Notes under the pieces: generated by a model
Seen by the model: only the letters and a program-made list of their open reading frames with translations
Told to the model about the DNA's origin: nothing
The model's database searches: none
DNA from: Alistipes_A hominis
Lineage (GTDB): Bacteria; Bacteroidota; Bacteroidia; Bacteroidales; Rikenellaceae
Length of the DNA: 64,000 bases
Reading direction: 5' to 3'
NCBI RefSeq assembly: GCF_014288115.1
Contig: NZ_JACOOK010000002.1
Location: forward strand, 372,001-436,000
Shown: positions 34,738 to 43,682 of the stretch, piece by piece
Position numbering within the stretch: the stretch's first letter is position 1
Layout: the number at the start of each line of letters is the position of its first letter
Position numbers and translations under genes: made by a program

Positions 34738-35412
34738 TTACGACAGGCTGAGGTGGAATATTTTCTCGACGCCTTCCGCGATGATCTGGATGCCGACGCA
34801 GAACGTGAAGAATGCGACCATTTTATTGATTATCATCGTGCCCGTGACCCCTACTTTCTTCGTGATTTTCTGTCCCTGCGACAGGATGACGTACAGGATC
34901 AGACACATCAGGAAGATGACGAACGCGATGACCGCATAGTTTATGATGATCTTTCCCAGGCCGTCCTTGATATTGACCGACGCCATCAGGGTGAAAATGA
35001 CGGATATGCTGCCGGGTCCGATGCTGATCGGAAAGGTGATCGGGTAAAATACCCGGGATTCCAGGTTGCGTACGCTGATCGGGTCGACGGGCTTGTCCGG
35101 CGCGCTGCCTGTCGAAGCATCCGAATCGCCGAGCCATTGCAGGGCCGTTTTACAGATCAAAAGACCTCCTCCCAGTTGAACGATAGGCAGCGACAGTCCG
35201 AACAGGGACAGTACGAAGTGCCCGATCGCCAGGCTGCCGATCCCGATCAGCAGGTAGTTGACGGCAATCCTCCGGACGATGGATCTTCTCTCCGAACGGT
35301 CCAGTCCCGACAAGAACCCGTTGATGATGAATCCGGTGCCCACGGGATTCGCCACCGGAAACAACGCCATGAACGAGGAGATGAACATGAAGACGAAGCT
35401 TTCTTTTAACAT
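34738..35412 (-). CDS. MarC-family integral membrane protein
   Basis: A 224-residue MarC (NAAT/UPF0056) protein with six hydrophobic helices (SFVFMFISSFMALFPVANPV, GTGFIINGFLSGLDRSERRS, QLGGGLLICKTALQWL, YPITFPISIGPGSISVIFTL). The PVANPVG and GPGSI motifs mark the family. The function is unsettled; despite the name, it is not shown to give multidrug resistance. It is the first gene of the minus-strand cluster, 38 bases before the amidohydrolase gene. Confidence 0.93.
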   Translation of the reverse strand: MLKESFVFMFISSFMALFPVANPVGTGFIINGFLSGLDRSERRSIVRRIAVNYLLIGIGSLAIGHFVLSLFGLSLPIVQLGGGLLICKTALQWLGDSDASTGSAPDKPVDPISVRNLESRVFYPITFPISIGPGSISVIFTLMASVNIKDGLGKIIINYAVIAFVIFLMCLILYVILSQGQKITKKVGVTGTMIINKMVAFFTFCVGIQIIAEGVEKIFHLSLS

Positions 35413-35583
35413 CTTGATATGCCGTGTTTTATTGTGTTTGACGATCGTGTCCGCCCGGTTGGCTGCAAAGTTTTTCCGGGCGTCGAGCCATTTTACATTC
35501 CGATGCCGGCAGGCGGTTCCGGGCCGCGTTCGGAACGGCGCGGCCCGGAGCGCCTGCTATTTCGTTTGTTATCCGTTATCAAT

Positions 35584-36213
35584 AACTATTCCAAAATCCG
35601 GTCGATACGGCGGTCGGTTGTCCGGTCGTCCGTGTTTCCCGGCTGTCGCTGAGCGCCGATCTGTCGCGGCAGTTTTTTTCGCTCAGGCAATACTCCGGCG
35701 ATACGGTTTACCACCGCGTTAACAATTTCGTTTTTGCAACCGAGGAGGAGATCGGAACCGGCAGCATCGATGTGGAGCAGGAGCGCGAGGTTGCCGGAAT
35801 CGGCATTATGCTGCGTCCGAAGGATAATGTTCCGTTTGCCGCCGCTATCGATACGATGAGCGCGCTGATGGGTTCCATCGCCGAAAGCCTCGACCTGTAT
35901 ACCGTCGAACCTTCCAATTCGACGAAGACGGTGCTGATTCCGCTGCGCTTTGCGCCGGACCGCATGAGCGCTTATAATTCCGTAGAGGTGTTTCCGTCTG
36001 GCGATGCGCCTTAAATCGTGATCCGCATGATTCTCGACAACGGGGAGGAAAAGACTTTATACGTCGCGACTGTCCGGGCCGCTGACTGCCGGCAATATGT
36101 TGACGCTGCACGTGAATATCGGCGGGATCCTGTCGCCGCCCTTCCGCGGCAACGGATTCGAAGTCGACAAATGGCACGAAAGCGGCGAAACGATCGCTAT
36201 GGGGCCGATCTAA
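35584..36213 (+). pseudogene. Broken fimbrillin-like gene fragment
   Basis: An open frame from 35584 to 36014 encodes a protein-like beta-rich segment (VRVSRLSLSADLSRQFFSLR, TVEPSNSTKTVLIPLRFAPD) without a start codon or signal peptide. After its stop, coding-like sequence continues in other frames (MIRMILDNGEEKTLYVATVR, then after another shift AGNMLTLHVNIGGILSPPF to WHESGETIAMGPI, stop at 36213). The ending resembles Mfa2/FimB-type fimbrial subunits of Bacteroidales. The N-terminal part is missing. This is a decayed remnant; the family is a moderate guess. Confidence 0.55.
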
Positions 36214-36293
36214 CGGGCTGTCGCCCGGCGGCGCGAAACGGGCCGACCGGATTTATGCGGAATCGTGCTTTTTTGTCAGAGTGGAAAATCGAA

Positions 36294-36327
36294 CGACCGT
36301 CCCGGTAAAAGGGACGGTCGCTTTTTA
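36294..36327. terminator. Terminator between the fimbrillin remnant and the SLC13 gene
   Basis: A 10-bp stem (36294-36303 with 36311-36320) and a CTTTTTAT tail on the plus strand. It can also close the minus-strand permease transcript. Confidence 0.8.
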
Positions 36328-36336
36328 TGATTTCGG

Positions 36337-38199
36337 TCAGAACGGGAACAGCAGCGGGAGTATTAGGATCATTATGATCCCCATAATGACCTGCAACGGT
36401 AGGCCGACTTTGATGTAATCTTTGAACGCATATTGTCCGGCCTGCATGACCAGCGCATTGGGCGGCGTAGAGAACGGCGAGGCGAAACACATGCTCGCTC
36501 CCACCGCGACCGCGAACAGGAACGGATAGGGGCTCGCCCCGATCTCTACGGCGGCGTGGAGAGCGACCGGCGCGAGCAGCACGGCCGTGGCCGTGTTGCT
36601 GATGAACATCGTCATCAACGAGGTGGTGAAATAGACGCCTGCGAGCAGAACGACCGGTCCGTAGCTGCCCAGTCCTTGGGCGAGCTGTCGCGAGAGCAGC
36701 TCCGACGCTCCCGTTTTTTCCAGCGCGACGGACATCGGCAGCATCGCCGCGATCAGTACGATGCTTTCCCAGTTGATCGTTTTGTAAGCGGCTTCCACGT
36801 TGCGCAGGCAGCCGGTCAGCACCATCAGCACGGCGGCGATCATCACGGCCGTGACCGGGGCGATCGGGATGAAGTCGAACATCATGCAGGCGATCATCAG
36901 CACCATGATCGCCGCGGCTAGCGGCGCTTTGTAATCCAGCGTTACCCGGGACGCTTCGGCCAGCGGCTGCCCCAGGACGACCCATTCCGACGGTTCGCCG
37001 TCCAGACGCGAAATGTCGTGCCACGCGCCCTGTACGAGCAGGATATCCCCGGAGTGCATTTTCGTGTCTTTCAGGCCGGAGAGCAGGTATTCGTTCTTGC
37101 GGCGGATGCCCAGTACGTTGACGTCGTACTGTTCGCGCAATCCGGATTCGCCGACCGGCGTATTGACCAGCCGGGAGGTCGGCGGCAGCAGGATCTCGGC
37201 GATCCCGATGTCGTAGAAATCGAGCGTGCCTGGTTTGCCTTCGGTGCGTTGTTCGGTCGTATGGGTGTCCATCAGTTCGAGCCGGCAGTCGGCGGCGAAT
37301 CGTTGCACGTTTTCAAAAAGCCCCATCAAGTAGAGGATATCCCCGTCGCGGAGCGTCGTATCGGGGTCGGCCAACTGCTGGCTGACCGATTTCAGGAAAT
37401 GCGATTGGGGCGATTGGATTCGGCGGATTTCGACCAGGTTGAGGTCGTATTGCTGTTGGATGCCCAGTTCCCGCACCGTTTGTCCTCCGGCCGGAGAGCC
37501 GGCGGATACCCTGACCCGGAACAGGCTGTCGGCGAGTTGGTATTCGCGGACCAGTTCGCCGAGCGATTTTCCGGTCTGCCGTTGCTGTTTTTTCTCTTTT
37601 TTCGGACCGAGGAACCATCGGCTCAGCGGGATCAGCACGATGATTCCGGTCAGGATACATACCAGGCCGACCGGAGTGAACGAAAAGAAGGTCAGCGGCT
37701 GGTAGCCCGCGTCGGTCAGTACGTTCTGGATAACGAGGTTCGGGGCGGTCCCGATCAGCGTCAGCATACCGCCCATGCTGCTTGCGAATGCCAGCGGCAT
37801 CAGTACGCGGCTGACGTTCATGTTCGCATTGGCTGCGAGACTCACCACGATCGGGAGCATCAGCGCGACGGTTCCCGTATTGCTTATAAAGGCGCCGATG
37901 GCCGCAGTGACCAGCATGACAAGGATGAACAGTTTCAGTTCGCTGTTGCCGGCCAATCCCAGGATGCGGCTGCTGACCATTTTGGCCAGTCCGGTCTGGA
38001 AAATCGCGCCGCCTACGACGAACAGCCCGATCATCATGATGACGATCGGGTTGGCGAATCCGGCCAGCGCCTCTTCGGGGGTCAGTATTTGGAAAACGAG
38101 CAGGCCCAGCAGCGCGCACAGCGCCACCAGGTCGGAACGTACCCGGCCGTTCATAAAAAAGACGGCCGACAGTACCAGGATTGCGAGCGTGATATACAT
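36337..38199 (-). CDS. SLC13-family (DASS) transporter with RCK_C domains
   Basis: A 620-residue inner-membrane transporter. The start MYITLAILVLSAVFFMNGRV is chosen over an upstream ATG that would add 20 polar residues. Two transporter halves carry NTGTVALMLPIVVSLA with GTAPNLVIQNVL, and FISNTATAVLLAPVAL with PFSTPPNALVMQAG. Between them lie two TrkA-C (RCK_C) domains, one with SPAGGQTVRELGIQQQYDLN and one with VNTPVGESGLREQYDVNVLG. Relatives carry dicarboxylates, sulfate or other anions with sodium; the substrate here is not set by sequence. Confidence 0.92.
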   Translation of the reverse strand: MYITLAILVLSAVFFMNGRVRSDLVALCALLGLLVFQILTPEEALAGFANPIVIMMIGLFVVGGAIFQTGLAKMVSSRILGLAGNSELKLFILVMLVTAAIGAFISNTGTVALMLPIVVSLAANANMNVSRVLMPLAFASSMGGMLTLIGTAPNLVIQNVLTDAGYQPLTFFSFTPVGLVCILTGIIVLIPLSRWFLGPKKEKKQQRQTGKSLGELVREYQLADSLFRVRVSAGSPAGGQTVRELGIQQQYDLNLVEIRRIQSPQSHFLKSVSQQLADPDTTLRDGDILYLMGLFENVQRFAADCRLELMDTHTTEQRTEGKPGTLDFYDIGIAEILLPPTSRLVNTPVGESGLREQYDVNVLGIRRKNEYLLSGLKDTKMHSGDILLVQGAWHDISRLDGEPSEWVVLGQPLAEASRVTLDYKAPLAAAIMVLMIACMMFDFIPIAPVTAVMIAAVLMVLTGCLRNVEAAYKTINWESIVLIAAMLPMSVALEKTGASELLSRQLAQGLGSYGPVVLLAGVYFTTSLMTMFISNTATAVLLAPVALHAAVEIGASPYPFLFAVAVGASMCFASPFSTPPNALVMQAGQYAFKDYIKVGLPLQVIMGIIMILILPLLFPF

Positions 38200-38301
38200 A
38201 ATTTCAGTTGTTTCATGCAGGATGACTCCCGACGTGAAGGAACGGAATCCACCGTTCAACTACCATGCCGCTGCCGTTTTACCGCAGGATGGAATTGCTT
38301 G

Positions 38302-40158
38302 TCATTTTGCCGTTTTCGGAATTTCCAACGGCAGGGTTTGTTCGAGGATGCGCTCTCCGTCCGGCGCCAGTGGCGTATTGTCTTTATGTGCGACGTGGAC
38401 GGTCAGCGTATATTTGCCCGGTTTGACGCCGTCGAGCGGAATATCCACCAGGGCGGTTTCCCCGGCCGGGATGTCGGCTTTGCAGACGCCTTCCTTGACG
38501 ATTCGTTTCGTGCCGGCGACGATCGTATAGCCGACCCGGAAGTTTTTCAGGTCGGCGATCGTACAGCCGTTGCGGATCTCCACTTTGCCCGGAGCCGTTC
38601 CGGCCGCGATCGCGGTCGCGCCCAGCGGCGACTGTTTTTCGTTGAAAGACTCGGGCGAAGCGAAAAAGACCGTGTAACGGTCGTCCGACGCGTTGCGTCC
38701 GCCGGGTTTGCCGACCACCAGGTCGCTGTTCCACTCCGCGCCGGCTCCTTCGTAAATCACCGGGCGTTTCTTTTCGACCGCTTTCAGCCGGCGGTAGGCT
38801 TCGTACATGTTGTAGCCGCGCCCTCCCTGTTCGCCGAGCGAGAACAGCAGCACCGACGGATGGTTCTGCGATGTGTAGTACATATTCATTACGCGGTCGG
38901 CATAGGCGTTTTCCCACAGCGGATCGTTGGCCGGCGTGCCGCCCGTTTCGAGCGAGCTGCCGCTCAGACGGGCGTCGATGTTCGCCCGGTTGCAGATATA
39001 CAGGCCGTAGCTGTCGGCCAGTTCGTAAAACCGGTCGTTTTGCGGGTAATTTTTGACCCGGACGCAGTTGATGCCCCTCTTTTTGAATGCGGCGAAGTCC
39101 CTGCGCCAGGCATTCGCATCGGGGGGACAATCGTAATCGACGGCGCGGAGCTCGACCGGACGTCCGTTGATCTTCAGCCCTTTTTCGTCGAACGAAACGT
39201 CGCGGAATCCGAGTTTTACCTTCGTATATTCGGTAAAGCGGCCTTCGTGCTGCAATTTCAGTGCGACGGTATAGAGCTTCGGACTTTCGTGGCTCCACGA
39301 CTGGATGTCCGGTAGGTTGGCGAAAAAGCGGACGGTGTCTTCGGCCCGCAGGTGGAAACGGGCGTCCCGCTTGCCGTGCGCGATCACCGTGCTGTCGTCC
39401 GGCGCGATCAGTTCGTAATAAACGATCACCTCTTTGGGATTCAGCAGGTGCGATTTTACGATCGCCCCGAAACTGAACAGTCCGTTGCCGTCCGTTGCGA
39501 AACGGGTGTCGGCCACGAAGTCGCGGATGCGGACTTTGGGCTGCGCGATGACCGAGACGTCGCCTTCGATGCAGGTGCCCGGCGTTTTGATCTGATTCTC
39601 AAGCGTTGTCGAAACCGGATGGGCGTAGGCGATCACGGCCAGCGTGTTTTTCCCGTCCGCGACGTAAGGCGTAATATCGAAATAGGCCGGCGTTTTCGAA
39701 TCCGCGTGATAACCGGCCAGATGCCCGTTCGCATAGACGTAATAAGCGCGGCTGACGGCGTCGAGCCGGACGAATATTTCACGGTCGATCCATTTGAAAG
39801 GCATCGTGAACTCGGTACGGTAGACGGCCGCCCATGCTCCGTTGCCCTCTTTTTCGGGAATCGTGACGCTTTCCCATGCCGAAACGTCCGCCGCCGGCGC
39901 GGTGAGCGTCGTGTCTATTTCCGTTTCCGAACGATAGGTTTTTACCTGCCATTTTCCGTTCAGCCGCTGCATGTAGAGCGATTCCTTATCGTTTTCGGTC
40001 AGCGCCAGTTCGCGGCTGTTGTAACTGCCGATTTGAATGCCCGGCATTTCGCTGCGGGAAGAGGTGCGGGTCGGGTCCTGCAGTTCGGTTTGCGCCTGCA
40101 GTCCGCCGGCGCGAAGCAGGCACAGCAGCGAGAAGGAGATAATGAGGCTGTATTTCAT
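38302..40158 (-). CDS. Secreted GH2-fold protein lacking catalytic residues (pseudoenzyme)
   Basis: A 618-residue protein with a signal peptide (MKYSLIISFSLLCLLRAGGL, cut after LQAQ). The start at 40158 replaces an ATG 21 bases earlier. The GH2 order is recognisable: sugar-binding jelly roll (NGAWAAVYRTEFTMP), immunoglobulin-like domain (VKLGFRDVSFDEKGLKINGR), and a TIM-barrel part. Yet RTSHYP reads RVKNYP, NEANIE reads NRANID, and the acid/base site SLGNE reads SLGEQ (E443-Q444). The nucleophile region is missing: IYEGAGAEWNSDL runs straight into a C-terminal beta domain. A binding or structural role is likelier than hydrolysis. Confidence 0.8.
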   Translation of the reverse strand: MKYSLIISFSLLCLLRAGGLQAQTELQDPTRTSSRSEMPGIQIGSYNSRELALTENDKESLYMQRLNGKWQVKTYRSETEIDTTLTAPAADVSAWESVTIPEKEGNGAWAAVYRTEFTMPFKWIDREIFVRLDAVSRAYYVYANGHLAGYHADSKTPAYFDITPYVADGKNTLAVIAYAHPVSTTLENQIKTPGTCIEGDVSVIAQPKVRIRDFVADTRFATDGNGLFSFGAIVKSHLLNPKEVIVYYELIAPDDSTVIAHGKRDARFHLRAEDTVRFFANLPDIQSWSHESPKLYTVALKLQHEGRFTEYTKVKLGFRDVSFDEKGLKINGRPVELRAVDYDCPPDANAWRRDFAAFKKRGINCVRVKNYPQNDRFYELADSYGLYICNRANIDARLSGSSLETGGTPANDPLWENAYADRVMNMYYTSQNHPSVLLFSLGEQGGRGYNMYEAYRRLKAVEKKRPVIYEGAGAEWNSDLVVGKPGGRNASDDRYTVFFASPESFNEKQSPLGATAIAAGTAPGKVEIRNGCTIADLKNFRVGYTIVAGTKRIVKEGVCKADIPAGETALVDIPLDGVKPGKYTLTVHVAHKDNTPLAPDGERILEQTLPLEIPKTAK

Positions 40159-40273
40159 AATATTTCCGGATAAAATCAAGATCGAGATGCAGCCACCCCG
40201 ACATGCAAATATACAAAAATAGCCGCCGGGTAAAAATGATCGGCGGCTATTTTTAAAAACGAGCGTTTTCCGG

Positions 40274-42553
40274 CTATTTCGGCTGGATCGTTTCCGCAGC
40301 GGCGATGACGCTCAGGTTGCGGATTGATCGGGTGCTGGCCACTTCCGGGATCAGGTGTACGCACGACTGGTTCAGTCCCATCAGGATCGGACCGTTGATT
40401 TCGGCGCCGCCGAGGATCTCCATCATCTTGTACGAAATGTTCGCGGACGACAGGTTCGGGAAGATCAACACGTTGATCTCGCGGTCGCCCAGCTTGTTGA
40501 ACGGGTAGATTTCGTTGCGGGCTTTCTTGTTCAACGCGATGTCGGCTTTCATCTCGCCGTCGACCAGCAATTCCGGATACTGGAAGTGCAGGATTTCCAC
40601 GGCTTTCGAGATTTTGGCCGCGAGCGGTTCGGTGTCGGTTCCGAAATTCGAGTGCGACAGCATTGCCATCACCGGTTCGATACCAAAATTGCGGACGGTC
40701 TGGGCAGCCATCAGTACGATGTTGACCAGGTCTTCGACGGTCGGACTCGGGTTGACGGCCGTGTCGGCGAAGAACATCGGTCCGCGCTTGGTCGTAACGA
40801 TCTCCATCGCCGCGAGCGTCGTGTTGCTGTTCGTCGTAAAGATCTGGCGTACCGGGTTCAGCGCTTCGGTGTAGCGGTGCGTATAGCCGAGGATCGACGT
40901 ATCGGCGTCGCCCGAAGCGACCATCATCAGCGTGAACCAGTCGCGGCGCATCATGTATTCGATCGCCTCGTGCATCCGGACGCCCTTGCGGCTTACCTTG
41001 TTATACAGCAGCGCTGCGTAGCGGCTGCGGCGCGCTTCTTCGCGGTCGCTGCGGAAGTCGACGATGCATTTCGGGTCGAGCGTCAGGTGGTTGTCCTTCA
41101 GCAGCGTATTGATCTTCGCACGGTCGCCGACCAGCAGCGGGATAGCGAGGTTTTCGTTGGCCAGGTGAACGGCGGCCTTGATCGTAGTCAGGCGGTCGCC
41201 TTCGCTGAAGACGATCCGGCGCGGCGCGGCGGTGCCTACTTTCGAGCGGATGGCGCGCATCAGCTTGTCGTCGCGCCCCATACGGCTGTCCAGTTCGGTA
41301 GCGTACGCTTTCCAGTCGGTGATCGTTTTGCGCGCGACGCCCGATTCGATAGCCGCTTTGGCCACGGCGACCGAGATGGTGGAGATCAGCCGCGGGTCGA
41401 GGGCCTTGGGGATCAGGTATTCGCGTCCGAACGAAATATTGTTGTCGTTGTAGGCGGCCGCTACGATGTCGGGCACCGGCTCCTTGGTCAATGCGGCCAG
41501 CGCCCGCACGGCGGCGATCTTCATCTCCTCGTTGATCTTGGTGGCGCGCACGTCGAGCGCTCCGCGGAAAATGTACGGGAATCCGAGTACGTTATTGACC
41601 TGGTTCGGATAGTCCGAGCGTCCGGTTGCGAAGATGATGTCTTCGCGGGCGGCCATCGCGTTGTCATATGAGATTTCCGGATTCGGATTGGCCAGCGCGA
41701 ATACGATCGGGTTGTCGGCCATGCTGCGTACCATTTCTTGCGTCAGCACGTCGGCTACCGATAAGCCGAGGAATACGTCGGCTCCGACAAGGGCTTCTTC
41801 GAGCGTATCGACCTCGCGCGTAGTGGCGAATTTGGCTTTCGCCGCGTTCAGGTTCTGGCGGCGTACCGAAATGACCCCTTTGCTGTCGCACATGATCACA
41901 TTCTCGGGCTTTACGCCCAGCGCGATGTAGAGTTTCGCGCAGGATACGGCGGCCGCGCCGGCCCCGTTGACCACTACCTGTACTTTTTCGATCTTCTTGC
42001 CTGCGATTTCGAGCGCGTTGAGCAGCGCCGCCGACGAAATGATCGCGGTGCCGTGCTGGTCGTCGTGCATCACCGGGATCGACAGCTCCTCTTTCAGGCG
42101 TTCTTCGATCTCGAAACATTCGGGCGCCTTGATGTCTTCCAGGTTGATCCCGCCGAACGTGACCGAAATGTTTTTGACGGTTTCGATGAACTGGTCGGTG
42201 TCTTTCGTATCGACTTCGATGTCGAATACGTCGATATCCGCAAAGGTTTTAAAGAGCAGCCCTTTGCCTTCCATGACCGGTTTGCCGGCCATCGCCCCGA
42301 TATCGCCCAGCCCGAGCACGGCGGTGCCGTTCGAGATTACCGCTACCAAGTTGCCTTTCGCTGTATATTTGTACGCGTCGTCCGGATTGTCCTCGATCGC
42401 CAGGCAAGGCTCCGCCACTCCCGGGGAGTAGGCCAGCGACAAGTCTTTCTGTGTGCTGTAAGGTTTCGTTGGGATTACCTCGATCTTCCCCGGACGCCCC
42501 TCCGAGTGGTAGAGAAGCGCCTCTTCCTTTTTACTTTTAGCATTGTTTCCCAT
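40274..42553 (-). CDS. maeB: NADP-dependent malic enzyme with phosphotransacetylase-like domain
   Basis: A 759-residue MaeB that decarboxylates malate to pyruvate and makes NADPH. The N-terminal malic enzyme half has SLAYSPGVAEPCLAIEDNPD, PVMHDDQHGTAIISSAALLN, VVNGAGAAAVSCAKLYIALG and ALANPNPEISYDNA. From about residue 430 comes a PTA-like domain (RIVFSEGDRLTTIKAAVHLA, SHSNFGTDTEPLAAKISKAV, FPNLSSANISYKMMEILGGA), which in E. coli MaeB is regulatory. The length is typical. A T/A-rich leader separates it from the divergent HsdR_N gene. Confidence 0.97.
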   Translation of the reverse strand: MGNNAKSKKEEALLYHSEGRPGKIEVIPTKPYSTQKDLSLAYSPGVAEPCLAIEDNPDDAYKYTAKGNLVAVISNGTAVLGLGDIGAMAGKPVMEGKGLLFKTFADIDVFDIEVDTKDTDQFIETVKNISVTFGGINLEDIKAPECFEIEERLKEELSIPVMHDDQHGTAIISSAALLNALEIAGKKIEKVQVVVNGAGAAAVSCAKLYIALGVKPENVIMCDSKGVISVRRQNLNAAKAKFATTREVDTLEEALVGADVFLGLSVADVLTQEMVRSMADNPIVFALANPNPEISYDNAMAAREDIIFATGRSDYPNQVNNVLGFPYIFRGALDVRATKINEEMKIAAVRALAALTKEPVPDIVAAAYNDNNISFGREYLIPKALDPRLISTISVAVAKAAIESGVARKTITDWKAYATELDSRMGRDDKLMRAIRSKVGTAAPRRIVFSEGDRLTTIKAAVHLANENLAIPLLVGDRAKINTLLKDNHLTLDPKCIVDFRSDREEARRSRYAALLYNKVSRKGVRMHEAIEYMMRRDWFTLMMVASGDADTSILGYTHRYTEALNPVRQIFTTNSNTTLAAMEIVTTKRGPMFFADTAVNPSPTVEDLVNIVLMAAQTVRNFGIEPVMAMLSHSNFGTDTEPLAAKISKAVEILHFQYPELLVDGEMKADIALNKKARNEIYPFNKLGDREINVLIFPNLSSANISYKMMEILGGAEINGPILMGLNQSCVHLIPEVASTRSIRNLSVIAAAETIQPK

Positions 42554-42602
42554 ATCGCAAGTGTTTATTCAGATGATTTCGGTGCTCTGAAAAATCTTTG
42601 TT

Positions 42603-42610
42603 TATATTTG
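42603..42610 (+). promoter_or_regulatory. -7 element for the HsdR_N-domain gene
   Basis: TATATTTG lies 74 bases before the ATG; the -33 position has ATTTCGG, a weak match. Confidence 0.5.
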
Positions 42611-42683
42611 TAAGCCGGAAAATATGAGCCGGACGACTTTTTTTCGAAAAAATCGAGTACAAGGTACGAATTTTTATCGATAG

Positions 42684-43151
42684 ATGGAGCGACTTTTTCA
42701 ACTTAATTTTCCTCGTTACGTTTTCAGGCTCCGGATGGATGCCGCGCCGCCGCAGATATGGGACGGCGTCCGCAAACGGTGGCTCGTGCTGACTCCCGAG
42801 GAGTGGGTGCGGCAGCACTTGATTCGTTTTTTGGTGGAGGAGAAGGGGGCGTTTGCGGCGTGCGTATCTCAGGAACGTCCGGTGGAACTCGCGGGTACGC
42901 GGCAACGGGCCGATGTGACGGTGACCGGTCGGGACGGCCGGATCTGTCTGGTCGCGGAATGCAAAGCTCCGCACGTCCCGCTCGACGAGCGGGTGCTCGC
43001 CCAGGCGGTACGTTACAACAGCGTGCTGGAGGCTCCTTTCATATTGGTTACGAACGGGCTGCGGCATGTTTGCTGCCGGCGCGATGCGGAATCGGGGCGC
43101 TACTGCCCTACTGCCGAATTCCCCGACTTGTCACCATTTTTTCGGGTTTAG
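42684..43151 (+). CDS. HsdR_N-domain (PD-ExK) protein
   Basis: A 155-residue stand-alone domain of the type I restriction R-subunit N-terminal family. Nuclease-like features are QRADVTVTGRDGRICLVAECKAP (D near 91, ExK at about 105-107) and the following helix LDERVLAQAVRYNSVLEAPF. Such small proteins are widespread core genes in Bacteroidota and are not linked to restriction systems. The function is unknown, and nothing links it to the hsd operon of the island. Its last 21 bases overlap the convergent GNAT gene. Confidence 0.85.
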   Translation: MERLFQLNFPRYVFRLRMDAAPPQIWDGVRKRWLVLTPEEWVRQHLIRFLVEEKGAFAACVSQERPVELAGTRQRADVTVTGRDGRICLVAECKAPHVPLDERVLAQAVRYNSVLEAPFILVTNGLRHVCCRRDAESGRYCPTAEFPDLSPFFRV

Positions 43152-43670
43152 CAGTTGTAGCATGTACTCGTCCTGCCAGTCCGACGTGGTTTTCGTCCAC
43201 TCTTTTTTAAGTCCGATCACCGAAAATCCCTTGCTTTTGAATAGCGCGAGGCTTTGGATGTTCTGCGACGGAATGTCGCAGTACAGTTGGTTGAGGTTCA
43301 GCACTTGAAAGCCGTATCGGATCACGATCGACACCGCATGAGAGGCGTAACCCTGCCTCTGGTCGCGCTGGTCGTAGATCAGAATGCCGACCCCCGCCCG
43401 GCAGTTGTACGGGTCGAGGTCGAACAGGTCGATGGCGCCGACGGGTTTCCCGTCGGCTTTCGATTCGATGATCAGCCGCAACTGGCGGGTTTCGTAGATA
43501 TCGCGTTGCTGGTTTTCGATAAACTGTCGCAGCATGTGTTTCGAAAACGGGGCGACCGTGTTGCTCACTTTCCAGATTTCGGTGTCGTTCTCCCATTTGT
43601 ACAGGATGTTGACATCTTCCGGCTCGAGCGCCCGCAGGCGGATCAGTTCGCTCTCCATCGGATTGGTCAT
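43131..43670 (-). CDS. GNAT-family N-acetyltransferase
   Basis: A 179-residue acetyltransferase of the RimJ/SpeG-like GNAT group. The acetyl-CoA-binding segment is YDQRDQRQGYASHAVSIVIR, preceded by AGVGILI. The end LFKSKGFSVIGLKKEWT follows the usual beta-bulge. SpeG-type N-terminus: ELIRLRALEPEDVNILYKWE. It lies 12 bases behind the ROK gene and is probably co-transcribed. The acceptor could be a protein N-terminus or a polyamine. Confidence 0.88.
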   Translation of the reverse strand: MTNPMESELIRLRALEPEDVNILYKWENDTEIWKVSNTVAPFSKHMLRQFIENQQRDIYETRQLRLIIESKADGKPVGAIDLFDLDPYNCRAGVGILIYDQRDQRQGYASHAVSIVIRYGFQVLNLNQLYCDIPSQNIQSLALFKSKGFSVIGLKKEWTKTTSDWQDEYMLQLLNPKKW

Positions 43671-43682
43671 GGCACGCCGCGT

